From Dechloromonas sp. Dech2017 (GTDB taxonomy: Bacteria; Pseudomonadota; Gammaproteobacteria; Burkholderiales; Rhodocyclaceae): 64,000 nt of DNA. A program made the translations under genes and the position numbers. The stretch is from NCBI GenBank assembly GCA_009469585.1, contig SSXW01000001.1, positions 62,001 through 126,000 of the forward strand, given 5' to 3'. Under the pieces are notes generated by a model. That model had not been told where the DNA came from and ran no database searches. It saw only the letters and a program-made list of their open reading frames with translations. Of the stretch, positions 43,801 to 52,750 are shown in pieces. How positions within the stretch are numbered: position 1 is the stretch's first letter; each line of letters opens with the position of its first letter.

Positions 43801-44726
43801 CCGATATCGGCGACTGCATCGACGACGAGTTTGACGGCCAGCCCGAAGAGCCGCTGGCCTCGCCGGAAATCGAACTGCCAGCCGCCGAACCCGACCTGCT
43901 CGAGGACGTCACCCAGCTTTACCTGAGCGAAATCGGCGCCAAGCCGCTGTTGACGCCCGAGGAAGAACTGGCGACGACCCGCCTGGTGTGTGCCGGCGAC
44001 TTCGCTGCCCGGCAGCGCATGATCGAGCACAACCTGCGGCTGGTCGTGAATATCGCCAAGCATTACCTGAACCGGGGAATCCCGCTGCTCGACTTGATCG
44101 AGGAGGGCAACCTCGGTCTGATCCACGCGCTGGAAAAATTCGATCCCGAGCGCGGCTTCCGTTTTTCCACCTATGCCACCTGGTGGATACGCCAGAACAT
44201 CGAGCGCGGCATCATGAACCAGGCGCGGACCATCCGGCTGCCCGTCCACGTCGTCAAGGAAATCAACCTGGTGTTGCGGGCCATGCGTCATCTGGAATCG
44301 GCCGACCGGCGCGAATCGACGGTCGAGCGCGTGGCATTGCTGATCGATCGCCCGGTCGACGATGTGCGGCGCATCCTCTCGCTCAACGAACACATTGCCT
44401 CGCTCGACGCGCCGCTTGAAATCGATCCCAACCACACCATGGCCGAATTGATCGCCGACGAAGCGGGTGGCGATCCCGAGTCCCTGCTGCAACTGAGCGA
44501 GATCGGTTCGCTGGTCGACGACTGGCTCGACCAGTTGACCGAGCGCCAGCGCTTGGTGATCGAGCGCCGCTATGGCCTGAACGGCGTCGACGTGGCAACG
44601 CTGGATGTCATCGCCAGCGACATCGGCCTGACCCGCGAACGGGTCAGGCAGATCCAGATGGAAGGTCTGGATCGCCTGCGCAAGATCATCAAGCGCGGCA
44701 ATATTTCTCGCGACTCCCTGCTGTAG
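43797..44726 (+). CDS. rpoS: RNA polymerase sigma factor RpoS
   Basis: A 309-residue group 2 sigma factor. Acidic N-terminus, region 1.2 (DVTQLYLSEIGAKPLLTPEEE), region 2 (HNLRLVVNIAKHYLNRGI through YATWWIRQNIERGI), region 3, and region 4 HTH (VIASDIGLTRERVRQIQMEGLDRLRK). It directs the general stress and stationary-phase response. Start ATG 43797 overlaps the nlpD stop. The last 38 bases overlap the convergent mltB gene. Confidence 0.96.
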   Translation: MTDIGDCIDDEFDGQPEEPLASPEIELPAAEPDLLEDVTQLYLSEIGAKPLLTPEEELATTRLVCAGDFAARQRMIEHNLRLVVNIAKHYLNRGIPLLDLIEEGNLGLIHALEKFDPERGFRFSTYATWWIRQNIERGIMNQARTIRLPVHVVKEINLVLRAMRHLESADRRESTVERVALLIDRPVDDVRRILSLNEHIASLDAPLEIDPNHTMAELIADEAGGDPESLLQLSEIGSLVDDWLDQLTERQRLVIERRYGLNGVDVATLDVIASDIGLTRERVRQIQMEGLDRLRKIIKRGNISRDSLL

Positions 44727-45732
44727 ACGATTGTTCCTCGCACATCCGGCGGCGGATCTCCTCGGCCAGCTGGAACACCGACATGGCGTAGAAGCTCGAC
44801 CGGTTGTAGCGGGTGATCACGTAAAAGTTGTTGTATCCCAGCCAGTATTCCGTTTCGTGGCCGGGTGACACCAGATCGACCAGGGTGACGAAGGCCTGCG
44901 GGTCGGCTTCGGCGCGTATGCCTTTGTCGACCAGGTCGCCGACCTTGAGCGTCGGCTGGATGCCGGCCTCGATCAGTGCCGGGTCCGGTGTGCCGGCCAC
45001 CTTGGCCCGGACGGCGATGGCCTCGCCGGCCAGCCAGCCATGTTGCTCGAGGAAGCGGCCGACGCTGCCGATGGCGTCGTCGACGCTGTTGCCGAGGTCG
45101 ACGCGCTGGTCGCCGTCGAAATCGACGGCATAGCGGCGCTGGCTGCCCGGCATGAATTGCGGGATGCCGATGGCGCCGGCATAGGAACCCTTGACGGCCA
45201 GCGGGTCGAGCCCGTTTTCACGGGCCAGGATCAGGAATTGCTCCAGTTCGGTGCGGAAAAAATCGGCGCGCGGCGGGTAGTTGAAGGCCAGCGTGGCCAG
45301 CGCCTCGAGCACGCTGAAGCCGCCGGTATAACGGCCGTACAGCGTTTCGACGCCGATGATGGCGACGATGATTTCCTCGGGCACGCCATAGATGGCGCTG
45401 GCCTTGGCCAGCTGGGCGCCGTTTTCCTGCCAGAAGCGCAGGCCGCCCTCGATCCGCATTTCGTTGAGGAAACGCGGCCGGTAGCGTTCCCATGAACGCT
45501 GCGTCGGCGAACTCGGCGGCTTGATGTATTTGAGCACCTTGGCATTCGGATGGATGCGGGCGAACTGACCGATTATTTCGTCGGCATTCAGGCCGTGGCG
45601 CTGTTCGAGATCGCGGGCGAAGGCAACGGCGGCCGGATCGTCAGCGAAGCTGGGGGAGGCCGGGGCCGCGCCGGCAACGCTGGCGAAGCCGGCGATGAAC
45701 ACGGCGGAAAGGATTTTTAGCGGATTGAGCAT
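44689..45732 (-). CDS. mltB: Lytic murein transglycosylase B
   Basis: A 347-residue MltB-family (SLT_2) transglycosylase. Signal peptide (ILSAVFIAGFASVAGA) without a clear lipobox, catalytic Glu in IIGVETLYGRYTGG, and YAGAIGIPQFMPGS(x)RRYAVDFDGD, the family substrate groove. It cleaves peptidoglycan to 1,6-anhydro-muropeptides. ATG 45732 overlaps the stop of the upstream transglutaminase gene (TAATG). The C-terminal tail (SSTAGSREKYCRA) is encoded opposite the 3' end of rpoS. Confidence 0.93.
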   Translation of the reverse strand: MLNPLKILSAVFIAGFASVAGAAPASPSFADDPAAVAFARDLEQRHGLNADEIIGQFARIHPNAKVLKYIKPPSSPTQRSWERYRPRFLNEMRIEGGLRFWQENGAQLAKASAIYGVPEEIIVAIIGVETLYGRYTGGFSVLEALATLAFNYPPRADFFRTELEQFLILARENGLDPLAVKGSYAGAIGIPQFMPGSQRRYAVDFDGDQRVDLGNSVDDAIGSVGRFLEQHGWLAGEAIAVRAKVAGTPDPALIEAGIQPTLKVGDLVDKGIRAEADPQAFVTLVDLVSPGHETEYWLGYNNFYVITRYNRSSFYAMSVFQLAEEIRRRMCEEQSSTAGSREKYCRA

Positions 45733-47666
45733 TATCGTTGGAAGCGTGCGACGGCGTCGCGCAGGGTTTCGAGGTTGCTGCCCGGCTTGCCATAGCGGGC
45801 TGCGATGTAGGCATTGACAACTGCCTGGAAGGCATCGGCCAGTTCCGGGCGCTGCTGGCCCAGCCGTTCGGCCAGGGCCAGTGGCGGTTCCCAGGGGGCA
45901 TAGTCTACCTGGCTTCGCGCCAACTGTCGCAAGGCCTTGTGCCAAAGTGCCAGGGCCGGGTCGCAGCGGGGCCGGTGGATAGTCGCCCAGGCCAGCAGGC
46001 CGGCAGCGAGTATGCCGCAGGCCAGGCCGAGGGCGATGGCCAGGCTGCGCCAGTCGGCATCGGGCAGGCCGAGCCGGGCGAGCAACTGGCGCTGGCGCTC
46101 GGGGTCGTAGCCGAGAACCTGTTGGTTCCAGGCATTGTTCAGCGCTTCCCAGCGGAAACGCAGGGTTCGTATCCAGTCGGCCCGCCACTGGACGACGCCG
46201 GGCAACGGTTCGCCGAAGGGCAGGGCGTCGGCGATGCCGGCTTCGATGCGCGACGGTGACACGCTGGCCGTCGGGTCGACGCGGACCCAGCCCCGGCCGG
46301 GCAGCCACACTTCGGCCCAGGCATGGGCATCGGACTGGCGGACCACGACATGGTCGTCGAGCGGATTGAACTCGCCGCCCTGGTAGCCGCCGACCACCCG
46401 GGCCGGAATGTCGGCGGCGCGCATGAGGACGACGAAGGCGGCGGCAAAGTGCTCGCAGAAGCCGCGCCGGGTCTGGAACAGGAACTGGTCGATGCCGTTG
46501 TCGCCGAGCAGCGGCGGTTGCAGCGTGTAGGTGAAGTCGCTGGCGAAGAGGGCGAGGGCCTTGCCGAGGATGGCCTCGCGGCCGGCGTTGCGCCAGCCGG
46601 CGGCGAGGGCGACGGCTTGCGGGTTGCGGCCGGGCGGCAGCGCCAGGTTGCGTCTGAGAATCGCCGGATCTTCGTCGCGGTTGAAACGGTAGTCGAGGCT
46701 GGCCGCCAGGCTGACCCGTCGGCGTTCGCTGACCGGCTTGCGGCTGCTCGCCGTCAGCGTGCCGTTGAGGCGGACGTCGTCGGGCAGCGCGGTCGGTGCG
46801 TCGAGGGCAAGCAGCCAGCGCTGGTCGTGGGCTTCCAGCGTGCTCTGGTAGCGGATCGGCGGGCTGATGATCTCCAACGTTTCGGCCGGCCGGCGCCCTT
46901 CGAAGGGGCGCCAGGTGGTGCCGTCGAAATGCTCGAGGACCGGGCCGCGCCAGTAGAGCTTCTGCCGGGGCGGGGCGGGGCCGTCGAAGCGCACGCGAAA
47001 GGCGATGTCGCCATTCTGGGCAAGGCGGGCGATGCTGCCCGGCGACATGGTGTCGGAGAGCCCGGTCTTGCCGCTATGGGCGTCGGCCGGCAGGCCCCAC
47101 AGCGGGCCGCTGATGCGCGGGAAGAGGAGATAGAGGACGAGCATGAAGGGAAGCGCCTGGGCGCCCAGCACGGCGGCGTGGCGCAGCGCGATGCGCGGCG
47201 TGCAGGCCGGGCCGCCGTGCAGGCGGACCAGGGTGGCGGTAATGAGGACGACGGTGGCCAGCAGCCAGAGCGCCGTCGGGATGCTCTGCGAATGGAAGAA
47301 GTGGGTGAGCAGCAGGAAGCAGGCGAGGGTGACGACGACCATGGCGTCGCGCCGGCTTCTCAGTTCGAGCAGCTTCATGGCGACAAAGACGACCAGCATG
47401 GCGACGCCGGCATCGCGGCCGAACAGGCTGCGGTACTCGATCAGGATGCCGGCGCAGGCCGCCCCGACCAGGATGACCAGCGGCCACCGGCCGGGCAGGC
47501 GGCGATCGTGCTGCCACAGCCAGAAGGCCCAGCCGAGCAGGGTGCCGGCGAGCAGGCTGAGCCAGACCGGCTGATGCAGGACGTGGGGCAATGCGCTGGC
47601 CAGGGCGCAGGCGAACAGCCACGGCGTCGCCAGGCGGTCGAGGGCGGCGTTGGCCGGCGTGCTCAT
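45732..47666 (-). CDS. tgpA: TgpA-like membrane transglutaminase/protease (DUF3488 + transglutaminase core)
   Basis: A 644-residue protein: five or more N-terminal membrane helices (10-190, DUF3488), a periplasmic region, and a transglutaminase-like domain with the catalytic triad visible in RRGFCEHFA (Cys), SDAHAWAEVW (His) and VRVDPTA (Asp). One more membrane helix (ALGLACGILAAGLLAWA) and a DUF4129-like tail follow. P. aeruginosa TgpA is the nearest characterised relative. Its start overlaps the DUF58 gene stop (ATGA), completing a moxR-DUF58-tgpA operon. Confidence 0.92.
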   Translation of the reverse strand: MSTPANAALDRLATPWLFACALASALPHVLHQPVWLSLLAGTLLGWAFWLWQHDRRLPGRWPLVILVGAACAGILIEYRSLFGRDAGVAMLVVFVAMKLLELRSRRDAMVVVTLACFLLLTHFFHSQSIPTALWLLATVVLITATLVRLHGGPACTPRIALRHAAVLGAQALPFMLVLYLLFPRISGPLWGLPADAHSGKTGLSDTMSPGSIARLAQNGDIAFRVRFDGPAPPRQKLYWRGPVLEHFDGTTWRPFEGRRPAETLEIISPPIRYQSTLEAHDQRWLLALDAPTALPDDVRLNGTLTASSRKPVSERRRVSLAASLDYRFNRDEDPAILRRNLALPPGRNPQAVALAAGWRNAGREAILGKALALFASDFTYTLQPPLLGDNGIDQFLFQTRRGFCEHFAAAFVVLMRAADIPARVVGGYQGGEFNPLDDHVVVRQSDAHAWAEVWLPGRGWVRVDPTASVSPSRIEAGIADALPFGEPLPGVVQWRADWIRTLRFRWEALNNAWNQQVLGYDPERQRQLLARLGLPDADWRSLAIALGLACGILAAGLLAWATIHRPRCDPALALWHKALRQLARSQVDYAPWEPPLALAERLGQQRPELADAFQAVVNAYIAARYGKPGSNLETLRDAVARFQR

Positions 47667-48616
47667 GCGTCGAACAGGGCGAGCGCTTCCAGACAGCGCC
47701 GGCAGTGCGCCTCGCCGGAAGCAGGGGCAAGGGCCTGGCCGGGCAGTTGCAAGGCGTAGCGAACCCCGGCGGCTTCGGCAGCCAGCACCCAGTCGGCCAG
47801 GATGCCGAGGCGGCTTTCGTCGTCGACGCCGGGATCGGTCTGCTGCCAGTCGAGCACCAGGTCGACCTGGGCGCCGCCGGCGAATTGCTTGACCAGCAAG
47901 CTGCCGCCATCGGCCTGGCGGGCACTGGCCCTCCAGGCGACATGGCGGGGCGAGTCGGCCGGCTGGCGCGGGCGGAAGCCGGCGAAATCGTCCCGGCCGC
48001 CGTCGCCCCGGCGGTCGCCGCCGGTTGGCGAGGGCGCGGCCGGCGGCAAGGGGTGGGAAATCGGCCGCGGGTACACCAGGCAGCGCATGGCCGGCTGCAG
48101 GTAGGCCCAGGCCGTGAACAGACCGAGCGGGTAGCGGGTGCTCAGGCGCACCCGGGGCAGGGCCAGCCAGCCGCGCCGGGTGGTGGCCAGCGGAATATTG
48201 ATTTTTGCGTCTTTTTTGCCGTCGACCGCAGCAATCACCGGTTCGCTGCCTGGCGCCGCCAGTTCGAGGGCAAAGCGGGGGCTGGCGCGGTCGTTGGCCA
48301 GGCTCAGCTCGAAATGGGCCAGGTCGCCGGCGAAGACCGGGGCGCTACGGCCCGGCGTGACGAGCAGGCCGTGCAGGTTGCGAAACGCATGCACCATGCC
48401 GGCGACACCGATGCCGGCCAGAGCGAAGACCAGGAGATGGCCGAGCGCCAGGTTGTAATTGATGGCGCCGACCAGCATGACGGCCAGCGTCATGGCGTAG
48501 AGCAGGCCGCCGCGCGACGGCAGGATGAAGATCCGCCGCTGGCCGAGGCGCAGCGGCGCTGTGCCGTCGCTCTGCCAGCGGAACAGTTTTTCCTGCAGGA
48601 AGGTGACCAGGCGCAC
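47663..48616 (-). CDS. DUF58 domain-containing membrane protein
   Basis: A 317-residue protein with two membrane helices (LLYAMTLAVMLVGAINYNL and LLVFALAGIGVAGMVHAF), a beta-rich section and the DUF58 signature GGRDDFAGFRPRQPADSPRH around residue 215. DUF58 proteins accompany MoxR ATPases, which are thought to act on such von Willebrand-A-like partners. The start is GTG 48614-48616. Residues AVDGKKDAK (about 130-138) are encoded by a stretch resembling the dispersed motif at 4901. The 65 bases before the start hold competing inverted repeats. Confidence 0.88.
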   Translation of the reverse strand: MRLVTFLQEKLFRWQSDGTAPLRLGQRRIFILPSRGGLLYAMTLAVMLVGAINYNLALGHLLVFALAGIGVAGMVHAFRNLHGLLVTPGRSAPVFAGDLAHFELSLANDRASPRFALELAAPGSEPVIAAVDGKKDAKINIPLATTRRGWLALPRVRLSTRYPLGLFTAWAYLQPAMRCLVYPRPISHPLPPAAPSPTGGDRRGDGGRDDFAGFRPRQPADSPRHVAWRASARQADGGSLLVKQFAGGAQVDLVLDWQQTDPGVDDESRLGILADWVLAAEAAGVRYALQLPGQALAPASGEAHCRRCLEALALFDA

Positions 48617-48626
48617 GGCGTTCAGG

Positions 48627-48679
48627 GCCTGTGAATTATTTGGGCGCGGGGAGCGGGTGTGAACACATATTTCACAGGC
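48627..48679 (-). promoter_or_regulatory. Competing inverted repeats between moxR and the DUF58 gene
   Basis: GCCTGTGAA (48627-48635) can pair with TTCACAGGC (48671-48679) as a perfect 9-bp stem. TGTGAA (48658-48663) can pair with the same TTCACA in a short 6-bp hairpin. Only one of the two structures can form at a time in the transcript. Confidence 0.5.
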
Positions 48680-48681
48680 TC

Positions 48682-49629
48682 TCAGGGAATGGCGACGCTG
48701 CGCACCAGGGCGGCGATGTCTTCCGGGAGGGCCGGGCCGCCGCCCTGGGTGGTCCGCAGGCGATGGGCGGCGACCGCCGGCAGGACGGCCTGGATGTCGT
48801 CGGGCAGCACCATGTCGCGCCCGGCCAGCCAGGCCCAGGCCCGGGCGGCGGCGAGCAGGCCGAGCCCGGCGCGCGGCGACAGGCCGTGCTGGAAGGCCGG
48901 GTTGCGGCGCGTCGCGTCGAGCAGGGCCTGCACGTAGTCGATCAGCGGGCCGGCGGCATGCACCGCCGCCACCTGTTCTTGCCAGGCCGGCAGGTCGGCC
49001 GCCGCGAACACGGCGGCCAGTTGCTCGGCCTGGGCGCGCTGGCCGCCGGCGGCGAGCAGCGCCTTCTCGGCGACGCGATCGGGGTAACCTAGTTCGATGC
49101 GCATCAGGAAGCGGTCGAGCTGCGATTCGGGCAGCGCGAAGGTGCCGATCTGGTGCGAAGGATTTTGCGTGGCGATCACGAAAAACGGTCGGGGCAGCGC
49201 CCGGGTCTGCCCCTCGGCGCTGACCTGGCCTTCCTCCATGGCTTCGAGCAGGGCGCTCTGGGTCTTCGGGGTCGCCCGGTTGATTTCGTCGGCCAGCACC
49301 AGCTGGGCGAAGACCGGGCCGGGCAGGAAACGGAATTCGCTCTTGTCGCGATCGAAGATCGAAACGCCGGTGATGTCGGCCGGCAACAGATCGCTGGTGA
49401 ACTGGATGCGCGAGAAGTGCAGGCCGAGCAGCCGGGCCAGGGTGTGGGCCAGGGTGGTCTTGCCCATGCCCGGCAGATCCTCAATCAGCAGATGGCCGTT
49501 GGCCAGCAGGCAGGCGACGGCCAGGCGGATCTCGCGGTCCTTGCCGAGAATGATCCGGCCGGCCTGTTCGAGAACCGGATCGAAGGGGCGTGGCGACCCG
49601 GCGATGGCAGAAAAGGCATCTTTCAGCAT
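48682..49629 (-). CDS. MoxR-family AAA+ ATPase
   Basis: A 315-residue MoxR ATPase: Walker A LLIEDLPGMGKTTLAHTLAR, Walker B VLADEINRATPKTQSALLEAMEE, sensor 1 VIATQNPSHQIGTFALPESQLDRF and an arginine-rich lid domain. It is the first gene of the minus-strand moxR-DUF58-tgpA(-mltB) operon. MoxR proteins are chaperone-like remodelers of metal or membrane proteins; the client here is unknown. Confidence 0.92.
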   Translation of the reverse strand: MLKDAFSAIAGSPRPFDPVLEQAGRIILGKDREIRLAVACLLANGHLLIEDLPGMGKTTLAHTLARLLGLHFSRIQFTSDLLPADITGVSIFDRDKSEFRFLPGPVFAQLVLADEINRATPKTQSALLEAMEEGQVSAEGQTRALPRPFFVIATQNPSHQIGTFALPESQLDRFLMRIELGYPDRVAEKALLAAGGQRAQAEQLAAVFAAADLPAWQEQVAAVHAAGPLIDYVQALLDATRRNPAFQHGLSPRAGLGLLAAARAWAWLAGRDMVLPDDIQAVLPAVAAHRLRTTQGGGPALPEDIAALVRSVAIP

Positions 49630-49750
49630 GGGCGTTTCCGTGGAATCAGTCTATATCCCATTCTAATGCTTGAAGCGCCGCCTGAATTGGGACGATAATG
49701 CCCATTCGACGTGCGTACGCCTCGTGCGCCGGCTCGGAGAGAGAGAACAA

Positions 49751-50677
49751 GTGACCACCACTGCCTTCATCACCCATCGTGACTGCCAGTTGCACGATAT
49801 GGGTTCGCATCACCCGGAATGCCCGCAACGTCTGACCGCCATCAACGATCACCTGATCGCCCAGGGAATCGACGCCTATTTCAGCTACTACGACGCCCCG
49901 CAGGCTACCTTCGAACAACTGTTGCGCGTACACCCGGCTTCGCACCTGGAGCGCATCAAGCGCGCCTCGCCCGAGCACGGCGTCATCCACCTCGACCCCG
50001 ACACGGCGATGAACCCGCACACCTGGCAGGCTGCCCTGCGGGCTGCCGGGGCGGGTTGCCTGGCAGTCGACCTGGTGATCGGCAAGGAGGTCGAAAACGC
50101 CTTCTGCGCCGTGCGTCCGCCCGGTCACCATGCTGAAAAAGCCAACCCGATGGGCTTCTGCTTCTTCAACAACATCGGCGTCGCCGCCCGCCACGCCATC
50201 AAGAAGCACGGCCTGGAACGGGTTGCCATCATCGACTTCGACGTGCACCATGGCAACGGCACCGAAGACTGCTTCGCCGGCGACGAACACGTGCTGATGT
50301 GCAGCATTTTCCAGCATCCCTTCTACCCCTACAGCGGCGCCGACAATCCGGCCGCCAACATGTGCAACGTGCCGCTCGCTGCCGGTTGCGGCGGCGAGGA
50401 ATTCCGCGATGCCGTGCTGCAGGTGTGGACGCCGCGCCTCAAGGAATTCCAGCCGCAGATGATCTTCATCTCGGCCGGCTTCGACGGTCACTACGAAGAC
50501 GACATGGGCGGCCTCAAGCTGCTCGAAAAGGATTTCGGCTGGTGCACCGAGCACCTGAAAAAGCTGGCCGCCGAGATGTGCGAACGGCGGGTCGTCTCCA
50601 TGCTCGAGGGCGGCTACGTGATGACCTCGCTGGCGCGCAGCGTCGGCGCCCATCTGCGGGCATTGGCCGATCTGTAG
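49751..50677 (+). CDS. Histone-deacetylase-family amidohydrolase (class II HDAC-like)
   Basis: A 308-residue arginase/deacetylase-fold enzyme. Catalytic and zinc residues are present: RPPGHHAEKANPMGFCFFNN, IIDFDVHHGNGTEDCF and FISAGFDGHYEDDMGG, plus SMLEGGY at the end. Bacterial relatives act as acetylpolyamine or acetoin-utilisation-type (AcuC) deacylases; substrate not known. GTG 49751 is chosen because it follows a GAGAGAGA ribosome site and begins the conserved FITHRDCQLHDMG; the frame is open 81 bases further upstream. Confidence 0.9.
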   Translation: MTTTAFITHRDCQLHDMGSHHPECPQRLTAINDHLIAQGIDAYFSYYDAPQATFEQLLRVHPASHLERIKRASPEHGVIHLDPDTAMNPHTWQAALRAAGAGCLAVDLVIGKEVENAFCAVRPPGHHAEKANPMGFCFFNNIGVAARHAIKKHGLERVAIIDFDVHHGNGTEDCFAGDEHVLMCSIFQHPFYPYSGADNPAANMCNVPLAAGCGGEEFRDAVLQVWTPRLKEFQPQMIFISAGFDGHYEDDMGGLKLLEKDFGWCTEHLKKLAAEMCERRVVSMLEGGYVMTSLARSVGAHLRALADL

Positions 50678-50701
50678 TCAGCCGTCTTCTGAAATAAGCA
50701 G

Positions 50702-50724
50702 GGGTGGGTTAAAATCCACCCTTT
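50702..50724 (+). terminator. Hairpin between the deacetylase gene and ask
   Basis: GGGTGG/CCACCC with an eight-base loop, followed by TTTAATTT, 25 bases after the deacetylase stop and 29 bases before the aspartokinase start. It is a modest intrinsic terminator or part of the ask leader. Confidence 0.5.
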
Positions 50725-50752
50725 AATTTCCAACGTTTAACCGGAAGAATCC

Positions 50753-51973
50753 ATGGCGTTGATTGTTCAAAAATACGGCGGTACGTCGGTCGCTAATCCC
50801 GAGCGCATCAAGAACGTCGCCAAACGCGTTGCCAAGTTCCAGGCGCAGGGGCACCAGGTCGTCGTCGTCGTCTCGGCGATGAGCGGCGAAACCAACAAGC
50901 TGATCGCGCTGGCCAAGGAATGCCAGGCCGTCCCCGACCCGCGCGAGCTCGATGCCGTCATGTCCACCGGCGAACAGGTTACCACCGGCCTGCTCTCCAT
51001 GGCGCTGATGGACATCGGCTGCAAGGCCAGGAGCTACACCGGCGGCCAGGTCAAGGTGCTGACCGACAGCACCCACACCAAGGCGCGCATCCTGTCGATC
51101 GAGGAAGCCAACATGCGCCGCGACCTCGATGCCGGCAACGTCATCGTCGTCGCCGGCTTCCAGGGCGTGGATGAGAACGGCAACATCACCACGCTCGGCC
51201 GCGGCGGTTCCGACACCTCGGGCGTCGCCCTCGCTGCCGCGCTCAAGGCCGACGAGTGCCAGATCTACACTGACGTCGATGGCGTCTACACCACCGATCC
51301 GCGCGTCGTGCCGGAAGCCAAGAAGCTCGACACCATCACCTTCGAGGAAATGCTGGAAATGGCCAGCCTCGGCTCCAAGGTGCTGCAGATCCGCTCGGTC
51401 GAATTCGCCGGCAAGTACAAGGTCAAACTGCGCGTTCTTTCCAGCTTCCAGGACGAAGGGGAAGGCACGCTGATCACTGTTGAGGAAGACAAGAACATGG
51501 AACAACCGATCATCTCCGGTATCGCCTTCAATCGCGACGAAGCCAAGCTGACCGTGCTCGGCGTGCCGGATACCCCGGGCATCGCCTACCAGATCCTGGG
51601 CGCCATCGCCGACGCCAACATCGACGTCGACATGATCATCCAGAACGTCGGCCACGACGGCACCACCGACTTCTCCTTCACCGTCAACCGCGGCGAATTC
51701 GCCAAGGCCAAGGACATCCTCGAAGGCGTCAAGCAGAAGCTCGGCGCCCGCGAAGTGACCGGCGACAACAAGATCTGCAAGGTCTCCGCCGTCGGCGTCG
51801 GCATGCGTTCGCACCCGGGCGTCGCCAGCCAGATGTTCAAGGCCCTGGCCGACGAAGGCATCAACATCCAGATGATTTCGACCTCCGAGATCAAGATCTC
51901 CGTCGTCCTCGACGAGAAATACCTGGAACTGGCCGTGCGCATGCTGCATCGCGCCTTCGGTCTCGACCAGTAA
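50753..51973 (+). CDS. Aspartate kinase
   Basis: A 406-residue aspartokinase of the LysC/Ask type: VQKYGGTSVANPERIKNVA start, STGEQVTTGLLSMAL, GFQGVDENGNITTLGRGGSDT and TDVDGVYTTDPRVV in the kinase domain (1-250), then two ACT domains (about 265-405). It makes aspartyl phosphate for lysine, threonine, methionine and diaminopimelate. Interestingly M-E-Q at residue 247 has its own GAGGAAGAC context upstream, as in enzymes that also make a separate beta chain, but this is only a possibility. Confidence 0.96.
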   Translation: MALIVQKYGGTSVANPERIKNVAKRVAKFQAQGHQVVVVVSAMSGETNKLIALAKECQAVPDPRELDAVMSTGEQVTTGLLSMALMDIGCKARSYTGGQVKVLTDSTHTKARILSIEEANMRRDLDAGNVIVVAGFQGVDENGNITTLGRGGSDTSGVALAAALKADECQIYTDVDGVYTTDPRVVPEAKKLDTITFEEMLEMASLGSKVLQIRSVEFAGKYKVKLRVLSSFQDEGEGTLITVEEDKNMEQPIISGIAFNRDEAKLTVLGVPDTPGIAYQILGAIADANIDVDMIIQNVGHDGTTDFSFTVNRGEFAKAKDILEGVKQKLGAREVTGDNKICKVSAVGVGMRSHPGVASQMFKALADEGINIQMISTSEIKISVVLDEKYLELAVRMLHRAFGLDQ

Positions 51974-51975
51974 GT

Positions 51976-52004
51976 TTGACCAAAGGGCGCGGAGCCTATA
52001 TCAT
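51976..52004 (+). promoter_or_regulatory. Promoter of tRNA-Ser
   Basis: TTGACC (51976-51981) and TATCAT (51999-52004), 17 bp apart, starting three bases after the ask stop codon. Confidence 0.65.
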
Positions 52005-52030
52005 CCGCGCCTCATTGCTGTAGCGGGTCT

Positions 52031-52123
52031 GGAGACGTGGCCGAGAGGTCGAAGGCACTCCCCTGCTAAGGGAGCATGCGGGCAAAACCTGCATCGAGGG
52101 TTCGAATCCCTCCGTCTCCGCCA
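52031..52123 (+). tRNA. tRNA-Ser (anticodon GCU)
   Basis: A 93-base class II tRNA with encoded CCA: acceptor GGAGACG/CGTCTCC, anticodon stem CTCCC/GGGAG with loop CTGCTAA, long variable arm, T-loop TTCGAAT. Confidence 0.97.
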
Positions 52124-52141
52124 GTCCTGCAGCAAGCAATC

Positions 52142-52166
52142 AAGCGCCTTTCGGGGCGCTTTTTTG
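52142..52166 (+). terminator. Rho-independent terminator after tRNA-Ser
   Basis: Stem AAGCGCC/GGCGCTT with a six-base loop and a T-tract of five more T's, 18 bases after the tRNA. Confidence 0.9.
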
Positions 52167-52183
52167 TTGCCTTTTTTTGCCCA

Positions 52184-52471
52184 TTAGCCAGTCTCGTCGG
52201 TCGGCCTGGACGGATCGTCGGCCAGTGCGGCGGCATACCGGCGCTTCTCGGCAGGGCTCAGCTTCTTGACCCGGTATTCGGCCTTGGACGCCGACGAGCG
52301 GTCGGCATGGATTTCCTGGCCGAGCAGGCGGCGCGGTTTGTGGGCTCGGGTGTAGCGGGCGCCGGTGCCGAGGCGGTGGGCTTCGTAGCGGGCTGCGACA
52401 TCGACGGTGATGCCGGTGTAGATGCTGCCGTCCTCGCATTCGATGAGGTAGAGGTACCAGGGCTTAGTCAT
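52184..52471 (-). CDS. GIY-YIG nuclease superfamily protein (UPF0213/YhbQ-like)
   Basis: A 95-residue single-domain GIY-YIG protein: WYLYLIECEDGSIYTGITVD (the GIY...YTG core), conserved Arg in VAARYEAHRLGTGARYTR and Glu/Lys in SKAEYRVKKLSPAEK. The YhbQ family is linked to DNA processing and membrane-vesicle phenotypes, without a settled function. The ATG region overlaps the stop of the upstream gene by eight bases. Confidence 0.9.
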   Translation of the reverse strand: MTKPWYLYLIECEDGSIYTGITVDVAARYEAHRLGTGARYTRAHKPRRLLGQEIHADRSSASKAEYRVKKLSPAEKRRYAAALADDPSRPTDETG

Positions 52472-52718
52472 GGTCGCCGAGGCGGGTCAGGGCGTCGCGG
52501 ATGCGCTGCACGGTCTGCTCGACCGGTGCCTTGCGCGACACCTCCAGCCCGAGGTCGCGGGCGATGGCATTGACCCGGGCGGCATTGAGCGGCAGGCCGC
52601 CGCGGTCGATGGCGGCGATCAGCTGGCGGGCCCGGGCGTTCCCCGAAAGCGGCGCCGGCCGGGGGAAAAGGCGGGCGATCAGTTTCGAGAAAAAGCCTGG
52701 CGGACGACGCGATCCCAT
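52464..52718 (-). CDS. Small conserved-looking hypothetical protein
   Basis: An 84-residue protein: a basic N-terminus with a short hydrophobic patch (PPGFFSKLIARLFPRP), then a helical domain (ARARQLIAAIDRGGLPLNAARVNAIARDLGLEVS..VEQTVQRIRDAL) that looks like a small HTH- or PDZ-less linker fold. No family is recognised. It overlaps the GIY-YIG gene by eight bases and starts 32 bases from the divergent exonuclease gene. Confidence 0.7.
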   Translation of the reverse strand: MGSRRPPGFFSKLIARLFPRPAPLSGNARARQLIAAIDRGGLPLNAARVNAIARDLGLEVSRKAPVEQTVQRIRDALTRLGDHD

Positions 52719-52750
52719 ACACTAGTCGACTGGAAAAAGCGCAAGGATAC

